Assembly (NCBI RefSeq): GCF_002572525.1
Contig: NZ_PDBS01000001.1
Coordinates: 1 to 64,000, forward strand
Direction of reading: 5' to 3'
DNA: 64,000 bases
Source of the DNA: Natrinema sp. CBA1119
GTDB taxonomy: Archaea; Halobacteriota; Halobacteria; Halobacteriales; Natrialbaceae
Shown here: positions 45,532 to 55,784 of the stretch, piece after piece
How positions within the stretch are numbered: position 1 is the stretch's first letter
Layout of the letters: each line of letters begins with the position of its first letter
Notes under the pieces: generated by a model
Told to the model about the DNA's origin: nothing
What the model saw: the letters and a program-made list of their open reading frames with translations, nothing else
Database searches by the model: none
Program-made: the position numbers and the translations under genes

Positions 45532-47542
45532 TTCGGACAGATTCCGCAAACAGGCGATCGCCAGCGATCTCGAGGAACCGGTCGAGGAGGCCAGAAACCT
45601 GGCCGAGACGCTCGGCCTCGAGCCCTACCCGGTGAAGTACTGGATCATCGACTACGACGAGATGAACGAACTCATCGCGTACGGCGGGTTTCAGAGCCGC
45701 TACCCGCACTGGCGGTGGGGCATGCAGTACGATAAACAGCAAAAGCAGGGCCAGTACGGCGGCGGGAAGGCCTTCGAGATCGTCAACAACGACAACCCGG
45801 CCCACGCGTTCCTTCAGGAGTCGAACACGGTGGCCGACCAGAAGGCGGTCATCACGCACGTCGAGGCCCACTCGGACTTCTTCGCGAACAACGACTGGTT
45901 CGGCATGTTCACCAGCGGCCGCGCCGACGAGGACCAGGTCAACGCCGCGGCCATGCTCGAGCGCCACGCGCGAGCCATCGACGAGTACATGTCCGACCCC
46001 GACATCGACCGCGCCGAGGTCGAGAAGTGGATCGATCACTGCCTGAGCCTCGAGGACAACATCGACCAACATCAGGTGTTCAGCCGCCGGCTCGACATCG
46101 ACGGGCCGGCCCACGAGGAACTCGACGAGGACCTGGCCGAGAAGTTAGATGAACTCGAGCTCTCCGACGAGATCAAAGGCGAGGTGTTCGACGAGGCATG
46201 GGTCGAGAAGCTCGAGGGCGAGGACGTCGCGGTAAACTTCCCCGAGGAGCCACAGAAGGACGTGCTGGCGTTCGTCCGCGAGCACGGCAAGCAGTACGAC
46301 GCGGACGCCGGCCGGGGCGTCGAGATGACGGAGTGGCAACGCGACATCCTCGACATGATGCGCGCGGAGGCGTACTACTTCGCCGCTCAGAAGATGACGA
46401 AGGTGATGAACGAGGGCTGGGCCGCCTACTGGGAGTCGACGATGATGACCGACGAGGCCTTCGCCGGCGACGACGAGTTCCTCAACTACGCCGACCACAT
46501 GGCCAAAGTCCTGGCGTCGGGCGGGCTCAACCCCTACAGCCTCGGGATGGAGCTCTGGGAGTACGTCGAGAACACGACCAACCGACGGGAGGTCCTCGAG
46601 GCTCTCCTGCGCGTCGAGGGCGTCTCCTGGCGGAACCTCACCGAGGTCGTCGACTTCGACGAGGTGCTCGACCGGCTCGAACCGCCGGAAGCCATCGAGA
46701 CCATCACCCCCGAAACGCTCGACTCGCTCGAGGACGTTCCCGATGAGTGGCTCGACCAACAGGCGCTCGAGCGGGCTCGAGACGGTGAGATCGACGTGTC
46801 GAAATACCCCTGGAAGGTGTTGACATACGAGGGCGTCGCTCGCCGACACTACTCGCTGGTCAAGCGCCAGAACCGCGGCTTCCTCGCGCGGGTCACTCAG
46901 AACGAACTCGAGCGGATCGGCCGCTACCTGTTCGACGACGCCCGCTATTCGTCGGTTGCAGAGGCACTCGAGGACGTCGACTTCGCCGCGGGCTGGGACC
47001 GGCTGTTCGACGTGCGGGAGAGCCACAACGACGTGACCTTCCTCGACGAGTTCCTGACCCAGGAGTTCATCACGGAGAACAACTACTTCACCTACGAGCA
47101 CTCGCAGGCGACCGGGCAGTTCCACGTCGCCAGCGACGCGGCCGAGGACGTCAAGAAGAAGCTCCTCCTGCAGTTCACCAACTTCGGGAAGCCGACGATC
47201 GCGGTCTACGACGGCAACTACAACAACGCGAACGAACTCCTGCTCGGCCACCAGTACAATGGCGTTATGCTCGATCTGGGGCAGGCCAAGGAGACCCTCA
47301 AGCGGATCTTCGAGCTGTGGGGGCGACCGGTGAACCTGTTGACGATCGTTAAGGAAGTCGACGAGCACGATATCGAGGTCGCCAAGCGCCGCAACCGCGA
47401 GCCCGAACCCGAAGAGCAGGGCAAACTGATCCGGTACAACGGCGAGACGATGACGACCGAGGACGTGCCGTGGGAGGAGGTCGAACACCTCGCTGCCGAC
47501 GACGTCGACTACGACACCAAGCCCGAGGAGTGGCTCGCCTAG
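45524..47542 (+). CDS. SpoVR family protein
   Basis: 672 residues from ATG 45524 ([20 protein letters not shown]). Family marks: [54 protein letters not shown], and [20 protein letters not shown], which includes a His/Asp-poor helical core typical of SpoVR/YcgB. In Bacillus SpoVR affects spore cortex; in E. coli YcgB belongs to the same PrkA-YeaH operon. Here in an archaeon it must act in some other stress process. GTG 45515 and ATG 45518 are alternative starts. Confidence 0.93.
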   Translation: MSNSDRFRKQAIASDLEEPVEEARNLAETLGLEPYPVKYWIIDYDEMNELIAYGGFQSRYPHWRWGMQYDKQQKQGQYGGGKAFEIVNNDNPAHAFLQESNTVADQKAVITHVEAHSDFFANNDWFGMFTSGRADEDQVNAAAMLERHARAIDEYMSDPDIDRAEVEKWIDHCLSLEDNIDQHQVFSRRLDIDGPAHEELDEDLAEKLDELELSDEIKGEVFDEAWVEKLEGEDVAVNFPEEPQKDVLAFVREHGKQYDADAGRGVEMTEWQRDILDMMRAEAYYFAAQKMTKVMNEGWAAYWESTMMTDEAFAGDDEFLNYADHMAKVLASGGLNPYSLGMELWEYVENTTNRREVLEALLRVEGVSWRNLTEVVDFDEVLDRLEPPEAIETITPETLDSLEDVPDEWLDQQALERARDGEIDVSKYPWKVLTYEGVARRHYSLVKRQNRGFLARVTQNELERIGRYLFDDARYSSVAEALEDVDFAAGWDRLFDVRESHNDVTFLDEFLTQEFITENNYFTYEHSQATGQFHVASDAAEDVKKKLLLQFTNFGKPTIAVYDGNYNNANELLLGHQYNGVMLDLGQAKETLKRIFELWGRPVNLLTIVKEVDEHDIEVAKRRNREPEPEEQGKLIRYNGETMTTEDVPWEEVEHLAADDVDYDTKPEEWLA

Positions 47543-47722
47543 GGACGCTCGATGCCCGGTCCGCTTTGTGATTCGAACGATCGTACTTCGTGTCCGAACG
47601 ACTTTTCGAGTCCGGACGACCTGCGTTCGGTCTCGATCGCCGATAGTTCGAATTCGAATAGTTCGTAATTCGACGCTGTCACGGCTGAACAAAGGTGTTT
47701 CGCCGTCATTCGGCCAGAATGC

Positions 47723-47729
47723 TTTTATA
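47723..47729 (+). promoter_or_regulatory. TATA box of the HEAT-repeat gene
   Basis: TTTTATA centred 27 bases ahead of ATG 47753. This makes the ATG at 47741 unlikely and predicts a leaderless mRNA beginning at 47753. Confidence 0.55.
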
Positions 47730-47752
47730 GACCATCTCCAATGCAGGAGACG

Positions 47753-48778
47753 ATGGATGGGGAATGGGGAGAGGCCGTCGAGCCTCGGGGCCGGGGGGCC
47801 GCCGGGATCGACCTCCCATCGGTACTCGCACAACTCGACGAGCAGGAACCGGCCGAACAACGGGCTGCGGTCCGCCGAATCCGCACTGCGATCGACGAGC
47901 GCAGCCAGGCGGCAGCGTACGTCCCGACGGTTCCGAAGCTCCGGACGCTGCTCGAGCGTCCAGCGATCGATTTTCGCGACGATATCGCCGCCTGTCTCGC
48001 CGATCTGGCAGCCCAAGCGCCGACCGATGTCGCGCCGTCAGCCGGATCGATCGTCGCCGTCGCCGTCGAGAACGCCGACGAGCCGATGGTGGCGGACCTA
48101 CTCCGGTGTCTCGCCACCGTCGCGGCCGAGCGGCCGGACGTGCTGGTCGAGCACGCGGCAGCGATCACCGAGGTGCTCGAGCGGCGAACCGGCTCCGATC
48201 GGTGGGGGATTCGCATACTCGCGCACGTCTCCCGGGAGGATCCGACCGCGATCGAACCGGCCGCATCGGTTCTCATCGATGCGCTGGCGGCGGACCCAGT
48301 CGAAAACGGGCCGCCAGCTCTCCGAGCGCTCGGTCGACTGGCGCGCACCGACGCCGCGTTGCCCTCCCTCGAGTTCGTCGCACAGGCCGCCGCGCTCGCG
48401 GATCACGACGACGCGTCGTTGCGATACGACGCGATCGGCTGTCTCGGCGACGTGGCCCGCCGCGATCCCACCGCGGTCGAGCCGGTGTGTGCCGACCTCG
48501 GGGCGGCGCTGTCCTGCGACGATCCCGACACTCGCGCGATCGCGGCGGTCGCGGTCAGCCGCGTCGTCGCCGGCGTCGAAACCGCCGTCGACCCGGTTCA
48601 GGGCCAGTTACTCGAGTTACTCGCGGACGACCACCCGCACGTGCGGGCGAACGCCTGCGTCGCGCTCGGTCACGGTCGCGTCGACGCGGCCGTCCCGTAT
48701 CTGCGGACCCTCGCGAGCGAGGACCCGGCTCCGAACGTGCGCGACCGGGCCGCGTGGGCCACGCGACAGCTTTCGTAA
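47753..48778 (+). CDS. HEAT-repeat protein
   Basis: 341 residues, MDGEWGEAVEPRG at the start, composed of tandem helical pairs of about 35-40 residues. Clear units are DFRDDIAACLADLAAQAPTD, then MVADLLRCLATVAAERPDVL, LRYDAIGCLGDVARRDPTAV and VRANACVALGHGRVDAAVPY. Such alpha-solenoids are scaffolds for protein interaction; no enzymatic residue set is present. Adjacent YjbQ gene begins 62 bases later on the same strand. Target unknown. Confidence 0.85.
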   Translation: MDGEWGEAVEPRGRGAAGIDLPSVLAQLDEQEPAEQRAAVRRIRTAIDERSQAAAYVPTVPKLRTLLERPAIDFRDDIAACLADLAAQAPTDVAPSAGSIVAVAVENADEPMVADLLRCLATVAAERPDVLVEHAAAITEVLERRTGSDRWGIRILAHVSREDPTAIEPAASVLIDALAADPVENGPPALRALGRLARTDAALPSLEFVAQAAALADHDDASLRYDAIGCLGDVARRDPTAVEPVCADLGAALSCDDPDTRAIAAVAVSRVVAGVETAVDPVQGQLLELLADDHPHVRANACVALGHGRVDAAVPYLRTLASEDPAPNVRDRAAWATRQLS

Positions 48779-48840
48779 GGGCCTGTCGTTCGTCGGTGCG
48801 GACCGAAACGCAATCTATCCTCGGGGTCGACCACTCGCGC

Positions 48841-49230
48841 ATGGCGTTTTCCGTCGAAACCGAGTCGCGGCTGACGATCGTTGACGTGACCGATCGCATC
48901 GCGGCGGCCGTTCCTGACGACCTCGAGTCGGGGACCTGTACGGTCTTCGTCGAGCACACGACGGCCGGCCTCGTCATTCAGGAAAACGAACCGCGGCTTC
49001 GCGGCGACCTCGAGTCGTTCCTGCGGGATCTCGTTCCGGACGAGGGGCACGCACACGACAAACTGGACGGCAATGCGGACTCACATCTGCGGGCCGCGCT
49101 GATCGGTCCGGACGTGACGGTTCCAGTCGAGGACGGGGAGTTAGCGCTGGGGACGTGGCAGTCGGTGTTGCTCGTGGAGTGCGACGGCCCGCGAACGCGG
49201 ACGGTGTCAGTGACGACCGTCGGCGACTAA
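48841..49230 (+). CDS. YjbQ / UPF0047 family protein
   Basis: 129 residues. The family core is TVFVEHTTAGLVIQENEPRL near residue 40, then a metal-site His region in DEGHAHDKLDGNADSHLRAA and final ELALGTWQSVLLVECDGPRT. Members have been described as secondary thiamine-phosphate synthase-like; activity in haloarchaea is not shown here. Start ATG 48841 chosen; the open frame extends far upstream through the HEAT gene in another phase. Confidence 0.9.
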   Translation: MAFSVETESRLTIVDVTDRIAAAVPDDLESGTCTVFVEHTTAGLVIQENEPRLRGDLESFLRDLVPDEGHAHDKLDGNADSHLRAALIGPDVTVPVEDGELALGTWQSVLLVECDGPRTRTVSVTTVGD

Positions 49231-49328
49231 TTGCCGGCTGTGCGGTGCAACGCGCCGCGCTGCTGGTCGCTCGCAGGGACACTCCCTGGACCTGACCGCA
49301 GCGCTCCGTCCGTCACCTGCATCGAGGA

Positions 49329-49994
49329 TTACACGTCGATCGGCCGATCCGCCGAAACGTACTCGACGCCGCGGCGGGCGAGCAATTTCGCCACCGCTCG
49401 TCGTTCGATCGTCCACGCGTGGACCTCGAGTCCCACCGCCGTCGCTCGCGGCACGACGCGTGTCGCCAGACAGCGCCAGTAGCTCGCCCCGATGACGTCG
49501 CAGTCGAGTTCGACCGCCGTGGTGATCGGCGTCTCGAGGTGCCGACTGACGAGGAGCCCGATCGGTTGACTCGGATCGCGGTCGCGAACCGCCCGCAGTT
49601 CGGAAACCAGAAACGAGGTGAGGACGACGCGATTGGGGAGGGCCGCGTCCTCGAGAGCAACGAGGACGTCCGCGGCGATGCCGGATTCTTTGAGTTCGAT
49701 GTGGGCCTCGACGGTCGGCGGGAGGGCCTCGAGCACCGCCGCGAGGGTCGGAATTCCGTCGCCGGAGCCGCGCACCGAGCGAGCGGAGAGGTCCGCGAGG
49801 GCGGCGTCCGCGACGGTCCCGGTGCCGTCGGTGACGCGGTCGATCGTCTCGTCGTGGACGACGACGAGTTCGCCGGAGCCACAGCGTCGCACGTCAAACT
49901 CGACGGCGTCGGCGCGGTCGGCCGCGGCTCGAACGGCACTAATCGTGTTCTCGGGAGCGGTCGCAGCGAACCCACGATGCGCGATGAGCCGCAT
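49329..49994 (-). CDS. Glycerophosphodiester phosphodiesterase
   Basis: 221 residues of the GDPD TIM barrel. The N-terminal MRLIAHRGFAATAPENTISA holds His6-Arg and the Glu-Asn pair of the active site; later EFDVRRCGSGELVVVHDETI adds Glu, Asp and His. The protein cleaves glycerophosphodiesters to glycerol-3-phosphate and an alcohol. Start ATG 49994; the open frame to 50756 overlaps the opposite gene and is not used. CGAATAAAG at about 50014-50022 (minus) is a TATA candidate. Confidence 0.92.
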   Translation of the reverse strand: MRLIAHRGFAATAPENTISAVRAAADRADAVEFDVRRCGSGELVVVHDETIDRVTDGTGTVADAALADLSARSVRGSGDGIPTLAAVLEALPPTVEAHIELKESGIAADVLVALEDAALPNRVVLTSFLVSELRAVRDRDPSQPIGLLVSRHLETPITTAVELDCDVIGASYWRCLATRVVPRATAVGLEVHAWTIERRAVAKLLARRGVEYVSADRPIDV

Positions 49995-50177
49995 ACAGTG
50001 TTGATTGGGGCTCGGCGACTTTATTCGGACGTTCTTTGCAATCGTCGCCTCGGACCGATCGGTACTACACGAGTCCCAAATTGTGTAGCGAGTAGCCTTA
50101 ACCAAGTACCCTTGCAAAGGTGAATTGATTACTGAATTGGATAGACCAGTCAAGTATCTTACAGTTCTATCACCGCT

Positions 50178-50624
50178 ATGAGCGGTCGGCGCGACGAGCC
50201 GATCGACGTGCTCCTCGTCGAGGACGACGACGATGATGTCCGCCTCGTCCGTGAGGCGTTCGCCGGGTTGTCGATCGAGTCCTCGATTCGGGTCGCCGGC
50301 GACGGCGCGGAGGCGCTCTCGCTCCTCACCGGCCGCGACGGCGAGCCGCCGATCGTTCCGGACCTCATCCTGTTGGATCTGGACCTGCCGCAGATGGACG
50401 GTCTCGAGTTCCTCGAGGCGGTGACGGCCGAGCCCGAACTCGCACGGCTCCCCGTGCTCGTGTTGACGCGATCGACGAACCTGTCGGACGTTCGCGCGAG
50501 CTACGACCTCGCGGCCAACGCGTACCTCACGAAGCCGACGGAGCCGACGGAGTACGCCGAGATGGCGGACGCGATCGCCGAGTTCTGGTTCCGCCGAGCG
50601 GCCCTGCCGACGGGCCATTCGTAA
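50178..50624 (+). CDS. Single-domain response regulator (Rcp1-like)
   Basis: 148 residues, a lone receiver domain. VLLVEDDDDDVRLVREAFAG has the acidic pocket, LILLDLDLPQMDGLEFLEAV the phospho-acceptor Asp, LVLTRS the Thr switch, and NAYLTKPTEP the invariant Lys. No output domain, so signalling is by binding to a partner, as in Rcp1 or CheY. Haloarchaeal copies are usually paired with a sensor kinase elsewhere. Confidence 0.93.
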   Translation: MSGRRDEPIDVLLVEDDDDDVRLVREAFAGLSIESSIRVAGDGAEALSLLTGRDGEPPIVPDLILLDLDLPQMDGLEFLEAVTAEPELARLPVLVLTRSTNLSDVRASYDLAANAYLTKPTEPTEYAEMADAIAEFWFRRAALPTGHS

Positions 50625-50700
50625 CGGCGGCCCGGTGCCCGCCGTCGGACGATCGTCAACGCCCCCACCTTTGATGCGAGCGGACCGCACACTGTTCGGT

Positions 50701-51435
50701 ATGTCCGTCCAAACCGAGTTCGACGTCGACTTCGACGGAACCGTTGCAGTGATCACCGGTGCCAGCGGCGCGCTCGGCAGCGCTGCCGTCGATCGCTTCC
50801 TCGAGGCGGGCGCGACGGTCTGTGCCGTGGACGTGATCGCGCCCGACGACGAGGACAGCCTGCTCGAGCGCGACCCCGACGATGAATCCGACCTCGCGTT
50901 CTACGAGGCCGACCTGACCGACGAGGACGACGTGGCTGCACTGATGGAATCCGTCGCCGACGACCACGGCCGGATCGATCACCTGCTGAACATCGCCGGA
51001 ACGTGGCGTGGCGGCGATCACGTCGAGGACACCGATCTCGAGGAGTTCGACCTCCTGCTGGACGTCAACCTGAAGACGGCGTTTCTCGCGTCGAAACACG
51101 CCCTGCCCCACCTCCAGAACTCGACGGGTTCGATCGTCAGTATCAGCGCGCGGTCCTCGCTCGAGGGCGGCGAGGGTGACGGGCCCTACCGGATCACGAA
51201 GGCCGGCATTCGGCTGCTGACGGAGACGCTCGCCGAGGAGAACCGCGGGACCGTACGCGCGAATTGCGTCATGCCGAGCGTGATCGACACGCCGATGAAC
51301 CGGGAGATGATGCCCGACGCTGACCACGGCTCGTGGGTCGACCCGCTCGAGATTGCGGACGTGATGGCCTTTCTCTGTAGCGACGGGGCTGCGGTGACGA
51401 GCGGGGCAGCCGTCCCGGTCTACGGCGAGGCCTGA
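50701..51435 (+). CDS. Short-chain dehydrogenase/reductase
   Basis: 244 residues. NAD(P) motif TGASGALG near residue 20, NIAGTWRGGDH (NAG variant), catalytic Ser in SIVSISARSS and Tyr-x3-Lys in GPYRITKAGI near 165. Last part NCVMPSVIDTPMNREMMPDA is the usual substrate-loop side. Substrate not predictable. Start ATG 50701 is chosen over the frame extension to 50635. Confidence 0.93.
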   Translation: MSVQTEFDVDFDGTVAVITGASGALGSAAVDRFLEAGATVCAVDVIAPDDEDSLLERDPDDESDLAFYEADLTDEDDVAALMESVADDHGRIDHLLNIAGTWRGGDHVEDTDLEEFDLLLDVNLKTAFLASKHALPHLQNSTGSIVSISARSSLEGGEGDGPYRITKAGIRLLTETLAEENRGTVRANCVMPSVIDTPMNREMMPDADHGSWVDPLEIADVMAFLCSDGAAVTSGAAVPVYGEA

Positions 51436-51499
51436 GACCGACTCGAAGCGGGCTCAAAAATGCGGCGGTGGGTGATTCGAGGCGAGTGTCGGTGACCGG

Positions 51500-52852
51500 T
51501 CAGAGATTCGCACCCAGCCAGTCGGAGAAGGGGCCAGTGAGGAACCCGTAGTAGTCCCACGCGTTCAGCGCGACCAGGGCGATCAGCGCGACGACGACCG
51601 GAATCCGGATGAACCAGAGCCACGCGACACCCAGCGATCCGACGTCTTTGATCCCTTTGCCGATTTCATCGAGCGCGAGGTCGGGAACGACCCAGCCCAC
51701 GAAGATCGAAAGCAAGAGGCCACCGAGCATGAGTAAGATGCTGTTCGCGAAGCCGTCGTAAAGGTCGACGAAGATGAGGTCGAGCGCGGCCGGAACTCCC
51801 ACGAGGAACATGGCTACGCCCAGCGCGACAGTCGCGGGAACCCGGCCGAAGCCACGTTCGTCGATCAGATAGGAGACGACGACTTCCATGATACTGATCG
51901 CACTCGAGAGCGCGGCGATGGCGACGGTAGCGAAGAAGATTGCACCGAGGATGCCGCCGAACGGCAGTTCGGCGAACGCAGCGGCGAGGCTCACGAAGAT
52001 GAGTGCCGGGCCGGACGCTCCGGGCTCGATTCCCGCGGCGAACAGGATCGGGAACGCGATCATCCCGGCGGTGAAGGCGATGAAGGTGTCGAGGCCAGCG
52101 ATGATACCGGCGTCCGATGCGAGGTTTCGGTCCTCCCCGAGGTAGGACGCGTAGGTAATCATCACGCCCATCCCGAGCGAGAGCGTAAAGAAGGCCTGTG
52201 CGGCGGCCGCTGGGAGGATCGTCGTCCAGTTGGCCGCGATGGTGCTGAATTCCGGCGAGAGATAGTACGCGTACGCGTCAGCGGCTCCGTCGAGCGTGAA
52301 GACGTAGGCGGCGAGTCCGATCGAGATGACGATGATGGCCGGAACCATCACCTTGACCGAGAGTTCGATCCCGCGTTCGATTCCAAGCGCAACGATTCCG
52401 ACGACGGCTGCCATGAAGATCGCGTGCAGGACGACGGCGTCGAGACCGCTCGCGACTTCGCCGAACTGTGCGGGCGCAGCGTCAGCGGTGTACTCACCCT
52501 GCAGTCCCAGCAGGACGTACCGAATCGTCCAGCCGGCAACGACGCTGTAGTACGAGAGGATGACGAAGCCGGCCGTGACGAAGACCCAGCCGATCTTCGT
52601 CCACGCGCCGCTGCCGATCCGTTTTAGTGCGCCGACGGGGTTCCGTTCCGTATTACGGCCGACGACAAACTCAACGAGGATTACCGGAAAGCCGATCCCG
52701 ACGATCAACAGGAGATAAATAAACAGGAACGCTGCACCGCCCTGTTCACCCACCTGATAGGGGAACCGCCAGATGTTTCCTAATCCCACCGCGCTCCCGA
52801 CCGCAGCGAGGATGAAGCCTGTTCTCGTTGCCCATGATTCCCGTTGTGCCAT
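51500..52852 (-). CDS. Sodium-dependent neurotransmitter-symporter family (NSS) transporter
   Basis: 450 residues, 11-12 helices. The start MAQRESWATRTGFILAAVGS, then GSAVGLGNIWRFPYQVGEQG is the classic NSS helix 1 sodium/substrate signature of LeuT-like proteins. Helix 6 region ALSLGMGVMI-like FTLSLGMGVMITYASYLGED and later IMEVVVSYLIDERG match the family. It probably takes up an amino acid with Na+. TTTTAA at 52877-52882 (minus strand) is a TATA box about 27 bases ahead of a leaderless start. Confidence 0.93.
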   Translation of the reverse strand: MAQRESWATRTGFILAAVGSAVGLGNIWRFPYQVGEQGGAAFLFIYLLLIVGIGFPVILVEFVVGRNTERNPVGALKRIGSGAWTKIGWVFVTAGFVILSYYSVVAGWTIRYVLLGLQGEYTADAAPAQFGEVASGLDAVVLHAIFMAAVVGIVALGIERGIELSVKVMVPAIIVISIGLAAYVFTLDGAADAYAYYLSPEFSTIAANWTTILPAAAAQAFFTLSLGMGVMITYASYLGEDRNLASDAGIIAGLDTFIAFTAGMIAFPILFAAGIEPGASGPALIFVSLAAAFAELPFGGILGAIFFATVAIAALSSAISIMEVVVSYLIDERGFGRVPATVALGVAMFLVGVPAALDLIFVDLYDGFANSILLMLGGLLLSIFVGWVVPDLALDEIGKGIKDVGSLGVAWLWFIRIPVVVALIALVALNAWDYYGFLTGPFSDWLGANL

Positions 52853-53288
52853 AGTTGAGACGACAGTCTCTACCCCTTAAAACCTTACATTTGGAGACTA
52901 TATCCACTCTTTCCCCATATTACACATTTTTGCCACTATCCATTGTGGAATTTACTATGTTGTTGTCGAACGTCAATTACCGTCTCCGCGTTTGAAGCCG
53001 CGTGACCGTCCGATGTCCGTCGGCACTGCTACCGATTGCGATGAGAGAAGTACCGGGGCGGGAGATTCGAAGTGCCGCTCGAGGCGACTATCGTAGCCAC
53101 TGAAAGCTACTGTACACCGCCACGATTCAACCGGAACTCACCGTTCCGCTATCTTTCGACCGAACTGACTCGAGACCGTGCGGTATGAGAACGGTCGAAC
53201 CCTCATGGGAAATAATACGAGTTACAGAACGTTTTTTATTCAGGTGACCGTTGCCCCGGGCAATGAGTCGACACGGGAGGGTTCACCT
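52853..53288. other. Intergenic between NSS and pccB, with two promoters
   Basis: It holds the NSS TATA box (52877-52882, minus) and the pccB TATA-like TTTTTTATT (53232-53240, plus) with GGGAGGG (53275-53281) ahead of ATG 53289. 52900-53180 has no gene or repeat that I can see. A frame from 53178 into pccB is rejected because the pccB ribosome-binding site lies inside it. Confidence 0.5.
53232..53240 (+). promoter_or_regulatory. TATA-like box and ribosome site of pccB
   Basis: TTTTTTATT lies about 53 bases before ATG 53289, predicting a short leader of about 27 bases. GGGAGGG at 53275-53281 is a Shine-Dalgarno sequence eight bases from the ATG, one of the few good ones in the window. Confidence 0.45.
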
Positions 53289-54839
53289 ATGACGATGGAA
53301 GATCGTATCGAGGAACTCGAGGAACTCCGCGAAGAGGCCCGCAAGGGCGGTGGCGAGGCGCGAATCGAAAAGCAACACGACAAGGGGAAGATGACCGCCC
53401 GCGAGCGGATCGACTACTTCCTCGACGAGGGAACCTTCACGGAGTTCGACCAGCTCCGGACCCACCAGACGAGCCAGTTCGGGATGGAAGAGAAGAAGGT
53501 GCCCGGCGACGGCGTCGTCACGGGCTACGGCGAGGTCAACGGACGAACGACGTTCGTCTTCGCCCACGACTTTACCGTCTTCGGCGGCTCCCTCGGCGAG
53601 GTCTTCGCCGAGAAGGTCTGCAAGGTCATGGACATGGCGATGGAGGTCGGCGCACCGGTCATCGGACTCAACGACTCCGCCGGGGCTCGCATTCAGGAGG
53701 GCGTCAAGAGCCTCGCGGGCTACACCGAAATCTTCCGCCGGAACCAGGAGGCCAGCGGCGTCATCCCACAGGTTTCGGGGATCATGGGGCCGTGTGCCGG
53801 TGGCTCCGTCTACTCACCGGCGATCACTGACTTCATCTTCATGGTCAAAGACACCAGCCACATGTACATCACCGGCCCCGGGGTCACCAAGACCGTCACC
53901 GGCGAGGAGGTCTCCCACGAGGAACTCGGCGGTGCGATGACCCACTCCAACAAGACCGGCGTCGCCCAGTTCGCCTGCGAGAGCGAGGAGCAGGCGCTCG
54001 ACGATATCAAGCGGCTCCTCTCCTATCTCCCGCAGAACAACGTTGAGGACCCGCCGCGCGTCGAGCCGTGGGATGACCCGGACCGCCGCGACGACCAGCT
54101 CAAAGACATCGTTCCGCCGAGTCCGCAAAAGCCCTACGACATGACCAATGTCATCGACAGCGTCGTCGACGAGGGCTCGTTCTTCGAGGTCGCGGACAAC
54201 TTCGCGAAGAACCTCGTCGTCGGCTTCGGCCGACTGGACGGGCGCTCGGTCGGCCTCGTCGCCAACCAGCCCCGCGTCAACGCCGGCACGCTGACCGTCG
54301 ACGCCTCGATGAAGGGCTCGCGGTTCGTCCGCTTCTGTGACTCCTTTAACATCCCGATCGTCACCTTCGTCGATGTCCCCGGCTACATGCCCGGCACCGA
54401 TCAGGAACACCGCGGCATCATCCGTCACGGCGCAAAACTCCTCTACGCCTACTCGGAGGCGAGCGTCCCGCTCCTGACGGTCATCACCCGGAAAGCCTAC
54501 GGCGGTGCCTACTGCGTTATGGCCTCGAAGAACCTCGGCGCGGACGTCAACTACGCCTGGCCGACCGCCGAGATTGCCGTCATGGGTCCACAGGGTGCGG
54601 TCAACATCCTCTACCGCGAGGAACTCGCCGAATCCGACAACCCCGACGAACTCCGCGACGAGCTCATCGACGAGTACCGCGAGGAGTTCGCCAACCCCTA
54701 CACCGCGACGGACAAGGGCTTCCTCGACGACGTCATCGTCCCCACGGAAACCCGACCGCGGCTCATCGACGACCTCGAGATGCTCGAGACCAAACGCGAG
54801 CAAAACCCCGACAAGAAACACGGCAACATCCCGCTGTAA
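53289..54839 (+). CDS. pccB: Propionyl-CoA (acyl-CoA) carboxylase carboxyltransferase subunit
   Basis: 516 residues with the two crotonase-like halves of acyl-CoA carboxylase beta: first CoA-binding half near [20 protein letters not shown], and [20 protein letters not shown]; the second near [20 protein letters not shown] and [18 protein letters not shown]. This transfers CO2 from carboxybiotin to propionyl-CoA (or acetyl-CoA). pccX follows four bases after the stop and pccA is encoded 2.4 kb on. It is the next enzyme after the methylaspartate cluster's propionyl-CoA. Start ATG 53289 fixed by the ribosome site. Confidence 0.93.
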   Translation: MTMEDRIEELEELREEARKGGGEARIEKQHDKGKMTARERIDYFLDEGTFTEFDQLRTHQTSQFGMEEKKVPGDGVVTGYGEVNGRTTFVFAHDFTVFGGSLGEVFAEKVCKVMDMAMEVGAPVIGLNDSAGARIQEGVKSLAGYTEIFRRNQEASGVIPQVSGIMGPCAGGSVYSPAITDFIFMVKDTSHMYITGPGVTKTVTGEEVSHEELGGAMTHSNKTGVAQFACESEEQALDDIKRLLSYLPQNNVEDPPRVEPWDDPDRRDDQLKDIVPPSPQKPYDMTNVIDSVVDEGSFFEVADNFAKNLVVGFGRLDGRSVGLVANQPRVNAGTLTVDASMKGSRFVRFCDSFNIPIVTFVDVPGYMPGTDQEHRGIIRHGAKLLYAYSEASVPLLTVITRKAYGGAYCVMASKNLGADVNYAWPTAEIAVMGPQGAVNILYREELAESDNPDELRDELIDEYREEFANPYTATDKGFLDDVIVPTETRPRLIDDLEMLETKREQNPDKKHGNIPL

Positions 54840-54843
54840 CCAG

Positions 54844-55212
54844 ATGACTACCAGCCAACAGACGACGACCAACGACGGCGGACGGGCCGAGGGCGACGGG
54901 CACACCGCAGCGACGGCCGACAGCGACGATTCGACCGGACTCGAGGCGGCGCTGCCCGCAGACGTCTCCCTCGAGCTCCCGGACGATGCAGCAGCGGACG
55001 AGGCCGCGGCCATCGCGGCCGCCATCGGTGCCCATCTCCACGATCAGGCGCTCGCGGCCGCCGCGGCGGCGGCTGATGGCGAAGAAACGTGGGACGACAG
55101 GCGCTGGGCGTTCGCCGGCCGAGTTCGCACACAGCAACACCGCACCGTCCGCGTCCCGCGCGACGCGCCGACCGACCCGTGGTCGGCCGCGGGCCGAACG
55201 AAACAGTTCTGA
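54844..55212 (+). CDS. pccX: Small accessory subunit of propionyl-CoA carboxylase (PccX-like)
   Basis: 122 residues, low-complexity acidic N-terminus, then an Ala-rich helix ([20 protein letters not shown]) and a C-terminal [20 protein letters not shown] segment. In Haloferax mediterranei a protein of similar length encoded beside pccB is needed for activity. Similarity is in position, size and the WxFAGR segment; I cannot align it further. Coupled to pccB by four bases. Confidence 0.8.
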   Translation: MTTSQQTTTNDGGRAEGDGHTAATADSDDSTGLEAALPADVSLELPDDAAADEAAAIAAAIGAHLHDQALAAAAAAADGEETWDDRRWAFAGRVRTQQHRTVRVPRDAPTDPWSAAGRTKQF

Positions 55213-55277
55213 AACCGTATCTGCAGCCGTCTCTCTTTCCGGACGGGACAATTCGGTTGAGAACACGCTATAGAGAA

Positions 55278-55610
55278 CTACGCGCAGCCAGGACAGTGCG
55301 CTCGATCTAGCTTTTGTATTTGCCCGATACAAATCGCTATCAGGCCTGCTAGTGCTGGTAACGGAATCGAAGCGATAATGCCGCCTATATCCGGAAGAAT
55401 GATCGCGGTTCTGGTTAGAAGAAAGGAATAAAGAAGTAAAATAGATGCCATACCAAGAACGAAAAGCGTCAGTGCGTATCTCTTTCCAGCATCGTTTCGA
55501 ATTCTCCCGTTAGGTCGAATGATCGTACGGATGGTACCCAGAACGACAATTATACCGGCGATAGCTGAGATGAACGAAACCAAGTCGATAACAGAGAGTA
55601 TCTCAGTCAT
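55278..55610 (-). CDS. AT-richer membrane protein of unknown function
   Basis: 110 residues from ATG 55610 (MTEILSVIDLVSFISAIAGI). Three predicted helices: about 8-28, 42-62 and 70-95, with short loops and a C-terminal KLDRAHCPGCA carrying CxxC. Codon use is clearly lower in GC than the neighbours (many TTA, ATA and AAA-like codons), and there are few acidic residues, suggesting recent transfer. No family seen. Confidence 0.5.
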   Translation of the reverse strand: MTEILSVIDLVSFISAIAGIIVVLGTIRTIIRPNGRIRNDAGKRYALTLFVLGMASILLLYSFLLTRTAIILPDIGGIIASIPLPALAGLIAICIGQIQKLDRAHCPGCA

Positions 55611-55784
55611 GTGACTGAAAATAAGGTATCGGTGGATATGTGTTTTGCCGTCAATCAATCGTCATCGATGGAGAGGTTACAATCTACCCAGTATAATGAA
55701 TAGAACCATCCGGAGAACGCTGAACCGGTCCATTCCGGGGCGACCCCGCGTCAGCTTCCGTGTCCAAGTCAACGCTCGTGGGCG

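Noticed and set aside
48555..48977. Minus-strand Arg-rich frame opposite the HEAT-repeat gene
   Set aside because: Arg-run composition is typical of antisense of acidic genes; the plus-strand gene explains the region.
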